Assembly (NCBI GenBank): GCA_033065855.1
Contig: JAVXUO010001499.1
Coordinates: 1-64,000, forward strand
Length of the DNA stretch: 64,000 nucleotides
Direction: 5' to 3'
DNA from: Escallonia rubra
Taxonomy: Eukaryota; Streptophyta; Magnoliopsida; Escalloniales; Escalloniaceae
The notes beneath the pieces were generated by a model. That model saw nothing but the letters and a program-made list of their open reading frames with translations, had not been told where the DNA came from and ran no database searches. Shown here one piece after another: positions 1 to 10,805 of the stretch (position 1 is the stretch's first letter; the number at the start of each line of letters is the position of its first letter). Position numbers and translations under genes: made by a program.

Positions 1-700
1 TCAAACTAGGGAAAATAACAATGTGTAAATAAAGGCAATGTTTACATGTTCAAAGAAGTTCATAACTGCACTCGACTATTGATGCATACACTCCACTTTT
101 GTCACTGAAGTTGTTTAAGCAACATATTTTTAATCCTTTACTGACTAGCTTTCAATCTTTTGCGACAAAAATGGAGTATATGCATCAAATTTGTGGAGTG
201 TGCTTTGCTTATCAATCCTCTCCCGTTCAAATAATAAGGAATTAATAAATGAGCTTCAAGTACCACTCACAATTTATATTCTAGAAACTCGCAAGAAGTT
301 GAAGAGATAAAAATCATAGAAAGTACTCTTTCATATCATAATTCTTTTTGACAAGTAGAACATCTAAATGGAATTTAACTCAGATAGTACATACAAACCA
401 GGTAAGTATTGTTTGACAAGTCAAACAAATTGCGAAAACAATGAACGAAGTCAACGTTTATATATTTGAAATTATACTGTAGGAACTCGCAAAGAGTGAC
501 AAAAATCATGAAAGGGAAAGAGTAATTGTAGATCAAAACCATCCAATGACCAGGAGGCAAGAACAACGACAAAGTCAAACTAAGTGTTCAAATCCTAATC
601 TTGAAATTCGGAAAAGGTCAGATTTAAAAAATTGACCAAAGAGATGAATTATATGTGAATGTGAATTTATACATTAATACACACACACTAATTGACTTGC
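1..700. other. Intronic / unassigned left edge
   Basis: No coding segment is recognisable here on either strand. If the first exon at 701-1149 (minus) is spliced as proposed, this stretch is part of the first intron of the O-fucosyltransferase gene. I looked for the expected continuation (family motif like YVSMADI) on the minus strand and did not see it, so the next exon is probably outside the window. The sequence is AT-rich, with a short run of CA dinucleotides near 680-690. Confidence 0.5.
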
Positions 701-1149
701 CTGCGACTGCGAACGAGCTCGATCACGTGATTCCAAACCGAAAGCCGAAGTTCCCTAGCACTCGTGACCCTAAATTTGGGACAGCTGCCGAGAACAACAG
801 CGTGGTGATCCAGCACCGGTGGCACAATTAGCGTTCGGTTGAGTATCGCCGACATTAAAAGAGCGTTCTTGAGCTCGGACAGCTGGTTGCTAAACCCGCT
901 GTGGGGCGCGTACCAGAGGAATTTGTCTCCTAGGGCTTGAGATTGGGTGCATCGCGGGCGGTGGGCGGGTCGGGGATTCGTGGAATTTTGGAGGAGAGAA
1001 TTGGAAATGTGCTTGTAGGAGATGAAGAAGAGGAGAGAGAATAAGAGGAGGACGATAATGGGGAGGAGTGGCGATCTATGATTGGGCGGCCTCTTCTTCC
1101 ATCTGCTGCCGCCGCCACCGCTGCCGCCGCCGCCTCTGTTCAAGTCCAT
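701..1149 (-). CDS. O-fucosyltransferase family protein, first exon only (gene runs off the left edge)
   Basis: The exon encodes 149 residues plus two bases. After a Gly-rich basic N-terminus (residues 1-25) comes one hydrophobic segment (about 28-44, PLLPIIVLLLFSLLFF), the usual signal-anchor of a type II Golgi enzyme. Residues 74-112 contain GDKFLWYAPHSGFSNQL and LIVPPVL, the nucleotide-sugar-binding start of the plant O-fucosyltransferase (GT106/DUF246-type) domain. The frame would stop after SRRQVN. Homologues read RRYVSMAD at this point, so the exon should end inside the Arg codon at 701, where the following bases are GCAAGT: a GC-type donor with ideal consensus. The ATG at 1147-1149 is the first Met before the anchor. 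Family members glycosylate proteins or cell-wall glycans; the substrate cannot be told from this fragment. Confidence 0.85.
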
Positions 1150-1338
1150 CTCTCTCAGAATTTCTCTTCGGATTGAAGGAATCGCACCATCTCAAGCGAC
1201 AACTTCTGGTTTTCTTTTGTCGCTAATCTTTGACAAACAACGATGTTGTTGTCAGTTAACATACAGCCTGCTTGTGGCCCTGCTTTCTGGAATCTCGCTT
1301 TGCATTTTCTCCCGTGGTTTAGATGTAATATTTTGTCG

Positions 1339-2040
1339 AGGAGTTGTTTGATAAAACTGAAAGTTAAATTCTCAAAAAACTAAGCGCTAAAATTCATAAA
1401 ACAGCGATTGAATTTTTCAGTTTGATAAGCTAAAAGTAAATGGCTAAAAATTGTTTCATTTATAAATTTAACCATTTTACCAAAATTATGCATTTAGTTA
1501 TGCACTTTATAACTTTTTTTGGGGCCAAAATCATGTAGGTGGTGGTGGCGGTAGCGGTGGCGGCCGCAGAGATGGAAGGTGTCAATTGTAACGGTAGTGG
1601 TGCATGAAAACGTGGTGTTGGTAATTATAATGGTAGCTTTAGGCAACGACATGACGGTCATGACAGTTGTTATAGTGTGATAAATATGTAGATGGTTTTG
1701 ATGGACATGGATGTGGTGACGGCAACGGCGACGATGGTTTGGTGGAGGTGGCGGTGTCTTTGTGGTGGTGGTGATGTTGGTAGTGGTAGTGGCTAGGTCA
1801 CGATAATTGTGGTGGTGGTTGTAATGTGGTGGAGAAGGTTGCCAGCAAATTAGCTGAGGCATTTTTATGTTGGTAATTATTCTTTTAATGTGAGATTATG
1901 CCAAATAACTTTTAATCATCTCACTTAGAATTAAGTGATAATTATTGAGTAAGTCGCCATGACTTAAAATTTTAGTCGATTTTTTGTAGGAATTAATTTT
2001 TTAAGTGAGAGAACGTTAAGCGTTATCGAAGGCACTTAAT
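1339..2040. repeat. Degenerate MITE-like element with a GT-rich core
   Basis: The left end reads GTTGTTTGATAAAAC. The right end reads GCGTTATCGAAGGCAC, whose reverse complement begins GTGCCTTCGATAACGC. These resemble the imperfect terminal repeats of hAT-like MITEs that start with a GTTTGATAA motif. Between AT-rich arms sits a block at about 1535-1850 of GGTGGTGGCGG-type sequence. The 122-residue His/Thr-rich reading frame on the minus strand across this block is low-complexity and not a gene. I could not define a target-site duplication. Confidence 0.4.
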
Positions 2041-2484
2041 TAAAAATTATTAAAAACTTTAAATTTTAAGTGCTTATTGCGTGTTTCTTTCCCTTAGGAT
2101 GGGGTTGTCATCCAATTTTTTTTTGGGCTCTGGGTTTCTCTTTGTATATTCTGATCTCTGAGCTTTATCCTGGTTTATGCTTTTTTTTTTCTCAAGAAAA
2201 AATAAATTTACAGTCTGCTTGAAATTGATATTTTAAAATATATTTTGAATTAAGTTTTAGCTGATTTTTAAAATTAACTTTTTGTTTTTTTAATAAATTT
2301 AGCTTTAAACTATAAGTAATAGTTTGATTAAATATTAAATGTACTTTAAATATGGCAACATGATTAAATTTTAATGTATGAGTAAAACGTGCTAAAGGTC
2401 TTTGAAGTTAATAGAGGTAATTTGGTATTTTACACGGTCAAACTTAATTATAAAAAAGTAATTAATTCATAATCCTCATTTTTA

Positions 2485-3535
2485 TGGACTAGTATAAAGC
2501 ACGTGCGTTGCACGTGAAAATAGTCGAGAGTAATATTATTATCATTTTTTATATCAAACTAATGTAATTCAATTATGTTCTTATTTCTTTTGTGACTTGT
2601 TTTAGAAAGAAATTAAAAGAATGAATCTAAGTCTTTATTTTTGTAATCTGTTAAATTGATTTATGGTTAAGATTTGTAATTTTCAAGAGCAGGTACTTTG
2701 CATTTCATCAATAAGAAATGCAAAACACCCGGTCTTTAACTGCAATAACCGAGCATATATTCAGTTCAAATTGATACCATATTTAAGCCTTATAAATTTT
2801 GATGCATATTTAACCATTTTTCATTTTTTTCTAATTTTGTTTTTCCAATAATTTTTTGTTTCTTAATTGATTTTTCACGTATTTCAGTTTCTTTATTTTG
2901 TTTTTATTTTTCAATTGGTTAATTATTTGCTAACCTAAAATGCAAAGAGAAAAAATCACAGTTCTCATTAACCAGTTCAATATCTAATTTATTTTATTTT
3001 AACCAAATTAAAAAGAGAATATTAAAGAAATTTATTTATTATGTTTTTCTTTCTCATCACATTTTTTAATTTTCAATGTATAGAATAGATTCATTACCCA
3101 ATGTTCTTTTAATTTCATCAAAATTTAAAGGGAGTAATAAAATAAGGGTAAGAATGTAATTGACGTAATTAATAAAAAATATAATCGTCCAAAAATGATT
3201 TACAACATTCCTACTTTTATAGGTAGTGTACACACACGTACACATTTTTTGCAACCACACATTTTGTTTCTCAATGTAATAATGTAGGTGTAGATTAATT
3301 TTATGACATAATGTTCCTTAAACGCATTACAAAAAAAACTAATCAGGGAAGGATAAGATTGTCATGGGAATAACTAACGGAGAGTAAAACCGGAAATGAT
3401 TACAAAATTAGTAATTAATAATAGTATTTATGAAAGGATAAGATTGCTATTGAAGTAATTAATGAAGGGCAAAAACAGAATAAATTATTTACATGATTCA
3501 TATTTTTATAGGTAGTATAGATATAGATTATGATT
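2485..3535. repeat. Helitron-like or other unclassified AT-rich repeat
   Basis: The stretch opens near AGTATAAAGCACGTGCGTTG, a palindrome-bearing motif often found at one end of non-autonomous plant Helitrons. Two similar short motifs recur, TTTTATAGGTAGTGTA near 3217 and TTTTATAGGTAGTATA near 3505, suggesting nested or duplicated ends. The interior is AT-rich with no coding potential. The assignment rests on recall of such termini only; the CTRR 3' end and the hairpin were not confirmed. Confidence 0.3.
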
Positions 3536-4002
3536 CAATAATTTTTATGTTTGTCAAACACCTAGGAATCTAGATTAAATCAAGTTCGGCCACCTCAAAA
3601 TCAATCATAAATTAACTCTTACTTAATAAACCGTTTGATATTGGTTAATTACTTTTTAGCAGAACTAGTTTGCGTTCGGAAAAAACTGGGAAAATATATT
3701 ATGAAAGATGTAGAAGGTTTTTGGTTAAAAGGAAATAACTTTGTTACGAAAAAAATAACCAAGAAGGCATCAAAGACTAAAGATTCTCAATTTTTTGTTG
3801 TTAACAGAAAATTTCCAAATAAATAAACTATACGCTATGAGAATTTCTTCGCCCTTTGTATTATCTCATCCCCTGTAGATATGTATAAGTAAGAAAATGA
3901 TTGGTGATAAACTTTAACCGGCAACAACAATAAATTGAACGGTGGTGCAAAAAGGCAAAGAAAAAAATGAAAAGGGTGTATAAACAGCTCCTCAAAACTC
4001 AA
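3536..4002. other. Intergenic, AT-rich
   Basis: No gene, RNA or clear repeat structure is seen. A 63-residue frame (3635-3826) is Lys/Asn-rich, has no family resemblance and fits random AT-rich sequence. Confidence 0.5.
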
Positions 4003-5134
4003 GGGTATGTTTGAAATCCTTGTAGTTTTTGTTTGTAGTTTTCAAAAAAAGAAAAACTAAAACCTATTTTTGTTTTCAGTTTTTACAAAAAGATGTGAGT
4101 GTTTGATAAGAGTTTTTTGTTTTGAGTTTTTTTTTTCAATTCTTTTCTTTTTTTTTAATTTCTCCTTCTCATATTTCTTTTTTGCACCTAATGTCTTCAA
4201 AACACCACCACCCTAAACTGTCAAACTCACAACACCACAGCCCATTGCCACCACAAATTGATTCACCGCCGGTGACGAGGACCCGACCCTCACCGTCGTT
4301 GCCTACAACTTGGCCTTCACCACAACCAACGACAACTTGACCTCTACAGTTAGATCTACATTGTGGACCCTTACCATGGAAGAGAGGCGCACCGCCGTGG
4401 CGGTGGGTGGCGGGATACAAGCAACGTCAGCAAGTCGGCATTGTGGGTGTGTGATTGGTGGTCGTGGGTGGGCGATTCATCGGCAGATTGTTAGAGGTGG
4501 TGTCGTGGATCGACAATTGGTGGTCGTGGGTGTGTGCGGTCGGCGATTCATTCTGGAGGCTGTGGTCGAGGGTTCCAATTCGTGGCCGGCAATGCTGGGT
4601 CGTGGTGTTGGCGGCAGTGGTGGGACGTTGGCAGTGGTTATGGTTGTCAAGATGTTGTGGTCGGCGGTGTTGTGAAGTGATGGTGAAAATGGCAGTGGTG
4701 GTGGATCATGGTGATGGCGGCAAATTGATGGTGTTTGTGGATGTGTAATTGGCGATGGCGATGGCAGCAAACGGGAGGAATTAACGGTGGCCATGGTAGG
4801 GACAGTGGTGATGGGGTTGGAGGGAGGATGATTCATGGCCATGGTGGCACTGTTATTTCCGATTTGGTGGTCGGAATAGTGCTCTGTGTGGTGACGGGGG
4901 TTTTGTTTAAGTGATGCTCTCTTTTTTTTTTTGCTTCTAACAAAATTTGAAGGTTGGATCTCAAAATAAAAACCAAAACTCCAAAATGGAGTTTTTAAAA
5001 ACAGCCTTATTTTAAAAACTAGTTTTCCAAACTAAAGGGCAAAAAAAATAAACAAAATTGTATGTCAATCGGGTTTTTTTCTCCGGTTTACAAGAACTCG
5101 AGAAAAAAACACAAAAACTCTGTCAAACACTACC
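4003..5134. repeat. Fold-back element with GGTGG-rich core
   Basis: The left end GGGTATGTTTGA and the right end TCAAACACTACCC are imperfect inverted termini. Each is followed inward by A/T homopolymer-rich arms with repeated AGTTTTTGT/TTTTCAAAA. The core (about 4200-4880) switches to CCACCA/GGTGGT-rich DNA with long open frames in several registers, none with a known domain. This AT-arm plus G-rich-core architecture recurs at 55022-55962. Target duplication is not clear. Confidence 0.5.
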
Positions 5135-5925
5135 CAAGAGTCTCAATAAGAGCATTCACTCTCATTGTGTGAAAAAGAAAGTGAGGAAATCCAATTGTTG
5201 GTCAAGCATGTTTCTCTAAAGTGTTTAAAAAATATTTTGGGAAAGTGTTTTAATAACTTTGGATTTGTTTTTTCAGTATTGTTTTGCCAAACACCACATG
5301 TACATGTTTGACCAATTTCAAATGAATATTGAATTACTTCTAAGACTAATAGAAGTCACAATTTTCTAAATTAAAAATCTAAAATTAAGGTTGAGATCTC
5401 TATAGTGAATAGTGAATTTCTACTTAAAATATGTTAAGAGTCTACAATTCAAGATACCCAATGTTTGGACTAGCCATTTTGATTAAATTTTACTGGTACG
5501 TTGTATTTCTAATCTTAAAGTTTAGAAGTGTCAAATTAAAGTGAGCTAGTTCAAATATGGAGTGAAATTATGGATTTGGGTCCTGATATTCCATCTATCT
5601 CACCACCAGCTGGGTCTGAATTTAGAGGAAATAGAACCTCTATGTGGTCAGAAGATAGTACTTGGCAACAATTTACCAAAACAAGCTTCTGTTAACCCTC
5701 TTTTAGGCAAGATTTTGGCTGTACCGAGTATATTAAGTCCACAACTACACAGTTGCAAGATAATTCAACCCCCTGGTACACATTTCTTTATTCTTTAGAC
5801 CAACCAAACATACATATAAAAATAAGTTCATCACCTTGCGTACCTGTTTGGAGATCAATCAAGATTGATTCTCTCCTCTATTTGCAGATAGATGCTCAAG
5901 CACCCAAACAAAACATGGCAACATG
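5135..5925. other. Intergenic, upstream region of the BAHD gene
   Basis: No gene is recognised. The frame at 5562-5798 has no family signature. A TATA-like string (catataaaaataag) lies at about 5812-5825, and a better-placed one is listed separately at 5926. Confidence 0.4.
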
Positions 5926-5934
5926 TATATAAAG
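5926..5934 (+). promoter_or_regulatory. Candidate TATA box of the BAHD gene
   Basis: TATATAAAG lies about 42-50 bases upstream of the chosen ATG at 5976. With plant spacing, transcription would begin near 5955-5965 and give a very short leader. If so, the upstream in-frame ATG at 5892 is not transcribed, which supports the shorter protein. Confidence 0.5.
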
Positions 5935-5975
5935 ATGTAGTGCTTCCTTGTGAATTCATCCTAAGATCAAGCAAA

Positions 5976-7295
5976 ATGAGTTGCCTGAAAGTTGAGATCA
6001 CATCCAGAGAACTCATCAAACCATCCCTCCCAACTCCCCACAGCCTCAGAAGTTTCAAGCTCTCCCTTCTGGACCAACTTTCTCCTTTTGTATATGTCCC
6101 TTTTATTTTCTTCTATGCACCATTTCCATTTCAGACCCCTGAAGCCAAGGCCTCCCTAACACCCGATCTGCTTAGAAAATCCCTATCTCAAGTACTAGCA
6201 AAATTCCACCCGGTAGCCGGGCAAATCAAAGACAACGTAGAAATCGAGTGTAACGATGAAGGCGTCGTATTTTCAGATGCCAAAGTGAATTGTAGACTAC
6301 GGGAAATCCTCATACAACCCGAAGCTGATGTGATTAATCATCTTCTTCCGTCAGAATACCATTCGGTCACTAAATCACATGAAAAGGTCCAATTTGCCGC
6401 TCAAGTCAATACTTTCAGCTGTGGTGGGATGGCCATTGGTATGTGTTTCTTACACAAGATCTTTGATGGAAGCACAATAAGTTCATTTATCAATGCTTGG
6501 GCTGCCACTGCACGGGGGATAGGCGAATCCGTGCTATCGCCTATATTCTTTGGAGCAACTCTGTTTCCCCCAAGAAACTTGTCAGGGTTGTTTCAGTTTC
6601 ACAGCCCCAAGATAGCGAAGGCCAAGTGTATTACCAAAAGATTCGTGTTTGATGGCACGAAAATAGCGTTGCTAAGGGAGAAAGTAACACAACATTCAGG
6701 TTTGGACCGTCCAAGTCGCACTGAAGTAGTGTCGGCACTAATCTGGAAATGCGCCATGGAGGTGCAGAACGAGAAATCGGGCTATATAACCCCATCTGTT
6801 GCTACACAAACTGTCAACTTACGGCCTAGGATGAATCCGCCATTGGCGGGAAACTCTGCCGGGAATATTCTTTGGCTAGCAATGGCAGTAACGCCAACAA
6901 GTTCAGTCGAAGGTGAAATAATGTTGCATGATTTAGTGGGTGAAATGAGAAAAGAAATAAGGAAATTTGGCAGTGACTATGTGAGCAAGATGCAAGGTGA
7001 AGATGGGACAGTGGTGGTATGTGAATCTTTTAAAGAGAGAGGGATGTTGTGCTCCAAGTACAAGGATGTGTACAGGTTTACAAGTTTACACCATTTCCCA
7101 CTGTATGAAGTTGACTTTGGCTGGGGAAAACCTGCTTGGATCAGTAGTGCTGGTATGGATTTCAAGAATGTGATTGTTTTGATGGATACAGTGTCCAGTG
7201 ATGGGATAGAGGCTTGGGTGACCCTGGATGAACAAGACATGGCCATCTTCGAGTTTAATCTTGAGAGAGCGATCACCTTGTATCATGAACCATGA
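5976..7295 (+). CDS. BAHD acyltransferase (vinorine synthase / acetyl-CoA transferase-like)
   Basis: A single-exon gene of 439 residues, the normal BAHD length. It has the catalytic HxxxD as HKIFD at 160-164, where the His acts as general base, and the structural DFGWG at 380-384 before the C-terminal region. The N-terminus (SCLKVEITSRELIKPSLPTP) and LAGNSAGNIL near 290-300 fit the clade of vinorine synthase-like enzymes. Members transfer an acyl group from acyl-CoA to a hydroxyl or amine in the cytosol. The natural substrate cannot be read from sequence. An in-frame ATG at 5892 would add 28 residues (MLKHPNKTWQ...), but homologues start at MSCLKVE-type sequence and a TATATAAAG lies between the two ATGs, so 5976 is preferred. 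The reading frame is intact with no missing key residue. Confidence 0.93.
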   Translation: MSCLKVEITSRELIKPSLPTPHSLRSFKLSLLDQLSPFVYVPFIFFYAPFPFQTPEAKASLTPDLLRKSLSQVLAKFHPVAGQIKDNVEIECNDEGVVFSDAKVNCRLREILIQPEADVINHLLPSEYHSVTKSHEKVQFAAQVNTFSCGGMAIGMCFLHKIFDGSTISSFINAWAATARGIGESVLSPIFFGATLFPPRNLSGLFQFHSPKIAKAKCITKRFVFDGTKIALLREKVTQHSGLDRPSRTEVVSALIWKCAMEVQNEKSGYITPSVATQTVNLRPRMNPPLAGNSAGNILWLAMAVTPTSSVEGEIMLHDLVGEMRKEIRKFGSDYVSKMQGEDGTVVVCESFKERGMLCSKYKDVYRFTSLHHFPLYEVDFGWGKPAWISSAGMDFKNVIVLMDTVSSDGIEAWVTLDEQDMAIFEFNLERAITLYHEP

Positions 7296-8390
7296 TTGGA
7301 GCTATTTCACCAAAAAATGCTCATTTAGGTATGACTGGCCTATTTAGGTACAACTAGTCGTATCTGCATGAGAACGTCTCTGAGTCCGTTACATTAAATT
7401 ATAGTGACTTGATGGCATGGCTCTTGAACAAACAACATACACGATTAATTGCGAACAACTTTTTTTTTTTTTTTGCTATGCCACATAGCCGAATTAGCAT
7501 CCTTTAGTCCATTTTAATATAGGAAAGGACGATGATAATGGCACCGAACTTTTAACTGTCTATAGTTAACTTCTCTGTTTCATGATGCATCGCTTACGAG
7601 TCAAATTGTGTAGGAAATGCTACACGTTAGGGCAGAGGAAATCTGCAACTTTCTGCAATCCAGAATAACAGGGATTCAGTAAACCACCATGAAGAGCTTT
7701 GTGATTGACCTGTTGACGATGTTGATTTACAATGTTGCTGCAGACAACGATTCCAATGGCACCTTCTTCTTTTTTTTGTTATGGACAGAACTATAATTTA
7801 TATGATCACTAAGTATAGAGATTGAAACCAGCAGCCTCGGGTTATCCCACAAGGCCTCTGCCGTTTGTTTACGTCGTGTTGCAGTCGAGATTTTCCATAT
7901 AGGTCGAGATCTTTATTGTGTGATCCTATTCATTTTCCTTAACACCCACAACAAATAGCTTATGGTGAAAGAAAAAGTCAATTATTATTCAAATTTAGCT
8001 TGTTCATCTTTTCTTATTTCTCTTTTAGTTGATTCTGTTTTTAGTTTCTATAACTCTACTATAAAAAGAAGCTTACGCAGTGCTCGGGGAGAAATTCCAG
8101 TCTATGACAGACATGTTGTTTATACAAATGCCGGACTAAAAGATTGGTAGCAACGCCACTATTGTGAGTGAAACTATTTTTTTTTTTTTTTTCACCTCTT
8201 TTTTTGAGGGGTGAGGGTTAGGGAATTTACAACAGTTGAGATGAATGGTTTCATAATTCATTGGACGGACTTTATATAGAGCTAGGAGCACGTACTTAGG
8301 TTAACTCTCAGGCATTTGAGGACAGTGATTCCTAGTTTGAAAGATTAGATCTGTCATGTAATTGGATTGGATTTTTCTTCTTTTTTTAGA
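7296..8390. other. Intergenic
   Basis: No coding region is recognised. There are several A/T homopolymers (for example T-runs near 7460 and 8176). The small frame at 7962-8150 has no supporting features. Confidence 0.5.
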
Positions 8391-8808
8391 AGGTGTTTGA
8401 GATTGATTCTAAATTGGTAAAACTTGATTAAATTCAGATTAAATCAGTTTTGAAGTGTTTGGCAAAAGAAAGTAAACTAATTAAATTTGCTCCAATGTGC
8501 TCAAAACTGATTAAATTCATAATCCTCATTTCCTTGGATTAAGATTTAATCAGTTTTGGAGAACCAAATTTGACCAAGAGATTTACCAAAATATCCTTAC
8601 TTTTAAAAAGACATTAATGTTCAATTTCAGTTTGAACACACTATATAATAATTTTGCTACCTTAACCCTACTTTAATCCCTTTTTACCCAAACATCTTCA
8701 ATAATTTTTAATATATTATGCTTAAAATGGATTAAAGCTGATTTTATAAACTGATTCTGATTTAATCAAAATTTACTTATAAGAATCAATCACAAACGGC
8801 ATCTTATT
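8391..8808. mobile_element. MITE with subterminal inverted repeats
   Basis: The left end reads GGTGTTTGAGATTGATTCT. The reverse complement of the right end reads GCCGTTTGTGATTGATTCTT. Inward of both, TTGATTAAAT / CAGATTAAATCAG motifs recur in opposite orientation, making an element of about 415 bp that folds back on itself. No coding sequence is present. The GTTTGGGATTGATTCT type of terminus is common among plant hAT-like MITEs. I could not settle the target-site duplication. Confidence 0.6.
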
Positions 8809-8924
8809 CATTCCACAAAACTTGGGTGAGAAATTATCCGTTACAAACCTAACCTGTGTTTTTATCTTTTTAGCATGGCGGGTGAACTTAGCAATCCTTC
8901 ACAACCCGAGACGGATGCAAACCC

Positions 8925-9150
8925 GATATTATGGGGACACGAATCCCCTACTATAACTCATGATTACAGTAGGGGTGTTGTATTAAGAGAGAGAGGGATT
9001 CCAGCTGAGAAGAGAAAGAGGGATGTAACTCATGGGTTAAGATGCGGTAACGTGACAAAAGGTGGTGCGTTAAATTTGCGTTGGACGGCTAGGATTAGTC
9101 ACAGTAACCATGGGTTACAGCAGGGGATCCGTGTCCATATTATGGACACC
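8925..9150. repeat. Small compound inverted repeat
   Basis: The segment GGGACACGAATCCCC with its neighbour (about 8933-8968) is matched in reverse complement by GGGGATCCGTGTCC with its neighbour (about 9098-9137): GGACACG(A/G)ATCCCCT followed by (A/G)TAAC(T/C)CATG. Each arm also contains its own shorter hairpin, CCCCTACT..AGTAGGGG at 8945-8977. The 92-residue frame at 8875-9153 runs straight through these palindromes and is therefore probably not a gene. Confidence 0.55.
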
Positions 9151-9155
9151 TAGAA

Positions 9156-10805
9156 CCGCTCTTGTATACACAAGGATAGTTTTGCTTTGAGCCACCACTG
9201 TCAGAAGATACGCCATAGAATTTTTTTTTTAATGTACAATATCTTGTATTACGTGTTAATCAATACTATAATTGGTATCATTTTATTTGAGAGAGAGAGA
9301 AAAAAATAAATTAAAATAATACAGGTGCTTTTATAGTGCCTCTGTCACCACGTCTTGACGATTGGATTTCTTTTTCCCACAAACAAATTCGATTAGTTTT
9401 TGGAAAAAAATTAGTTTTATTCCCCTTTTTTTTTTTTTTTTTCTCACCCCCTTTTACCACTAATGTTGACTTTTAAAGACAAACAAAGAAGTAGATTAGT
9501 ACAACGACGAGGAGACGAAAATAACTTCTCTCTTTGTTTTTCCCGAGGCTTGCAAGTTCATATGTATCTTCCAAGGCTTTGCAAAGTCAAGAGCAACTGA
9601 ACTACTCTTATGGCCTCTCAACCACACGGAAGTGCTAGCTTTTCCGGGCAGAGTTCAACGTTCCCTTCATCACTGTGAGATGCCACTTCCGACGACCACC
9701 ACCGGTCATCACTTACCACACCAATCTTGTTTTCTCTGGCTTCTACAGTACTCTACGGTTAAATTCTCTGTCAAAAACACCCGAATAGTACGAGGATCCC
9801 GACTCATAGCTTGCTCGGGAATGGCTTGGCACACGAGGCGACGATTTTCTTCTGACGCATTCCTCTACAACTTGCTCGTGAATGAGCAATGCTCTATATG
9901 TTTTTTAATGAATTACCTTGCCTTCAAAAAAGGTGGTCTATGGAGGCTCATTCTTGCGTAAATGCAAGACATTAAGGTGGACAATACGGATGGGCAATTA
10001 TCGTAACGTGTATGTGTGGAACGTTTGTGCAGATGATTAACACACATATATACCCTCTTCATTAATCAAACATCACCAAACGACAAGCTCAATCCGCATC
10101 CTTTTTGCTAAATCAACATCTTTGTCCCTAACGAGTTGAAAAGTGTCAAAAAAAGCATCTTTTAGCGACCAAGGGATGTGGATTTAGTAAAGAAGGGTGC
10201 GGCTTCAAGTCTTTATCCCCCACCCTACTTTTTTTTTTTTTTTTGGAAATTTTCAGACTTGCATTACCCCCACCCTACTTGATATGCAGTATATTGTTTT
10301 CAGAAATTACCCAAAAACTTCTTATTTATTGACCATCAAACTTACTCTATCATCGAACAGCTATTATGTAAGCAGGTTTGGAGAGCAAACAATCAAGTTC
10401 TGAAGCAGTCCATAAAAGTTTTAAACTTCCCTTAATCGTGTAGTCCCGCTGATTAATCATGCTTTAGGCTACATTTAGATACACATATTGGAATTCCTCC
10501 TGCTATGATTTGCAAATAGTAGAGCTGTCTATATTTTTAAACAGCTCTATAGTGCTAAAACCAAGGACAAATTCATAATGCTAAATAACGACGTTACAGA
10601 AAAATGTTCAGGATTCAAGCAATACAAGAGAGCTAACGAAGCCTACATGGTAAGAACTGACTTAAGTTAATAATTCCTAGAAGCCCAAGCTTATTAAGGT
10701 GATCCAACAAATAAATCTTATCCCAAACTGCACATGCTATTGTCTTGTATAAACAGGAAACCAGCACAAAACTAACCTACAATCTCGAGATGGCATCATG
10801 AAATT
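9156..10805. other. Intergenic, downstream of the MYB gene
   Basis: No convincing gene. Long T-runs lie at about 9428-9441 and 10229-10244. The 109-residue frame at 9632-9961 has no recognised domain and is flanked by stops in all useful frames. The stretch next to 10806 probably contains the 3' untranslated region of the MYB gene on the minus strand. Confidence 0.4.

Noticed and set aside
8875-9153. 92-codon frame, plus strand
   Set aside because: It runs through a compound palindrome and has no family resemblance.
9632-9961. 109-codon frame, plus strand
   Set aside because: I considered a decayed zinc-finger fragment because of Cys/His-containing stretches in a neighbouring frame, but no motif is complete.
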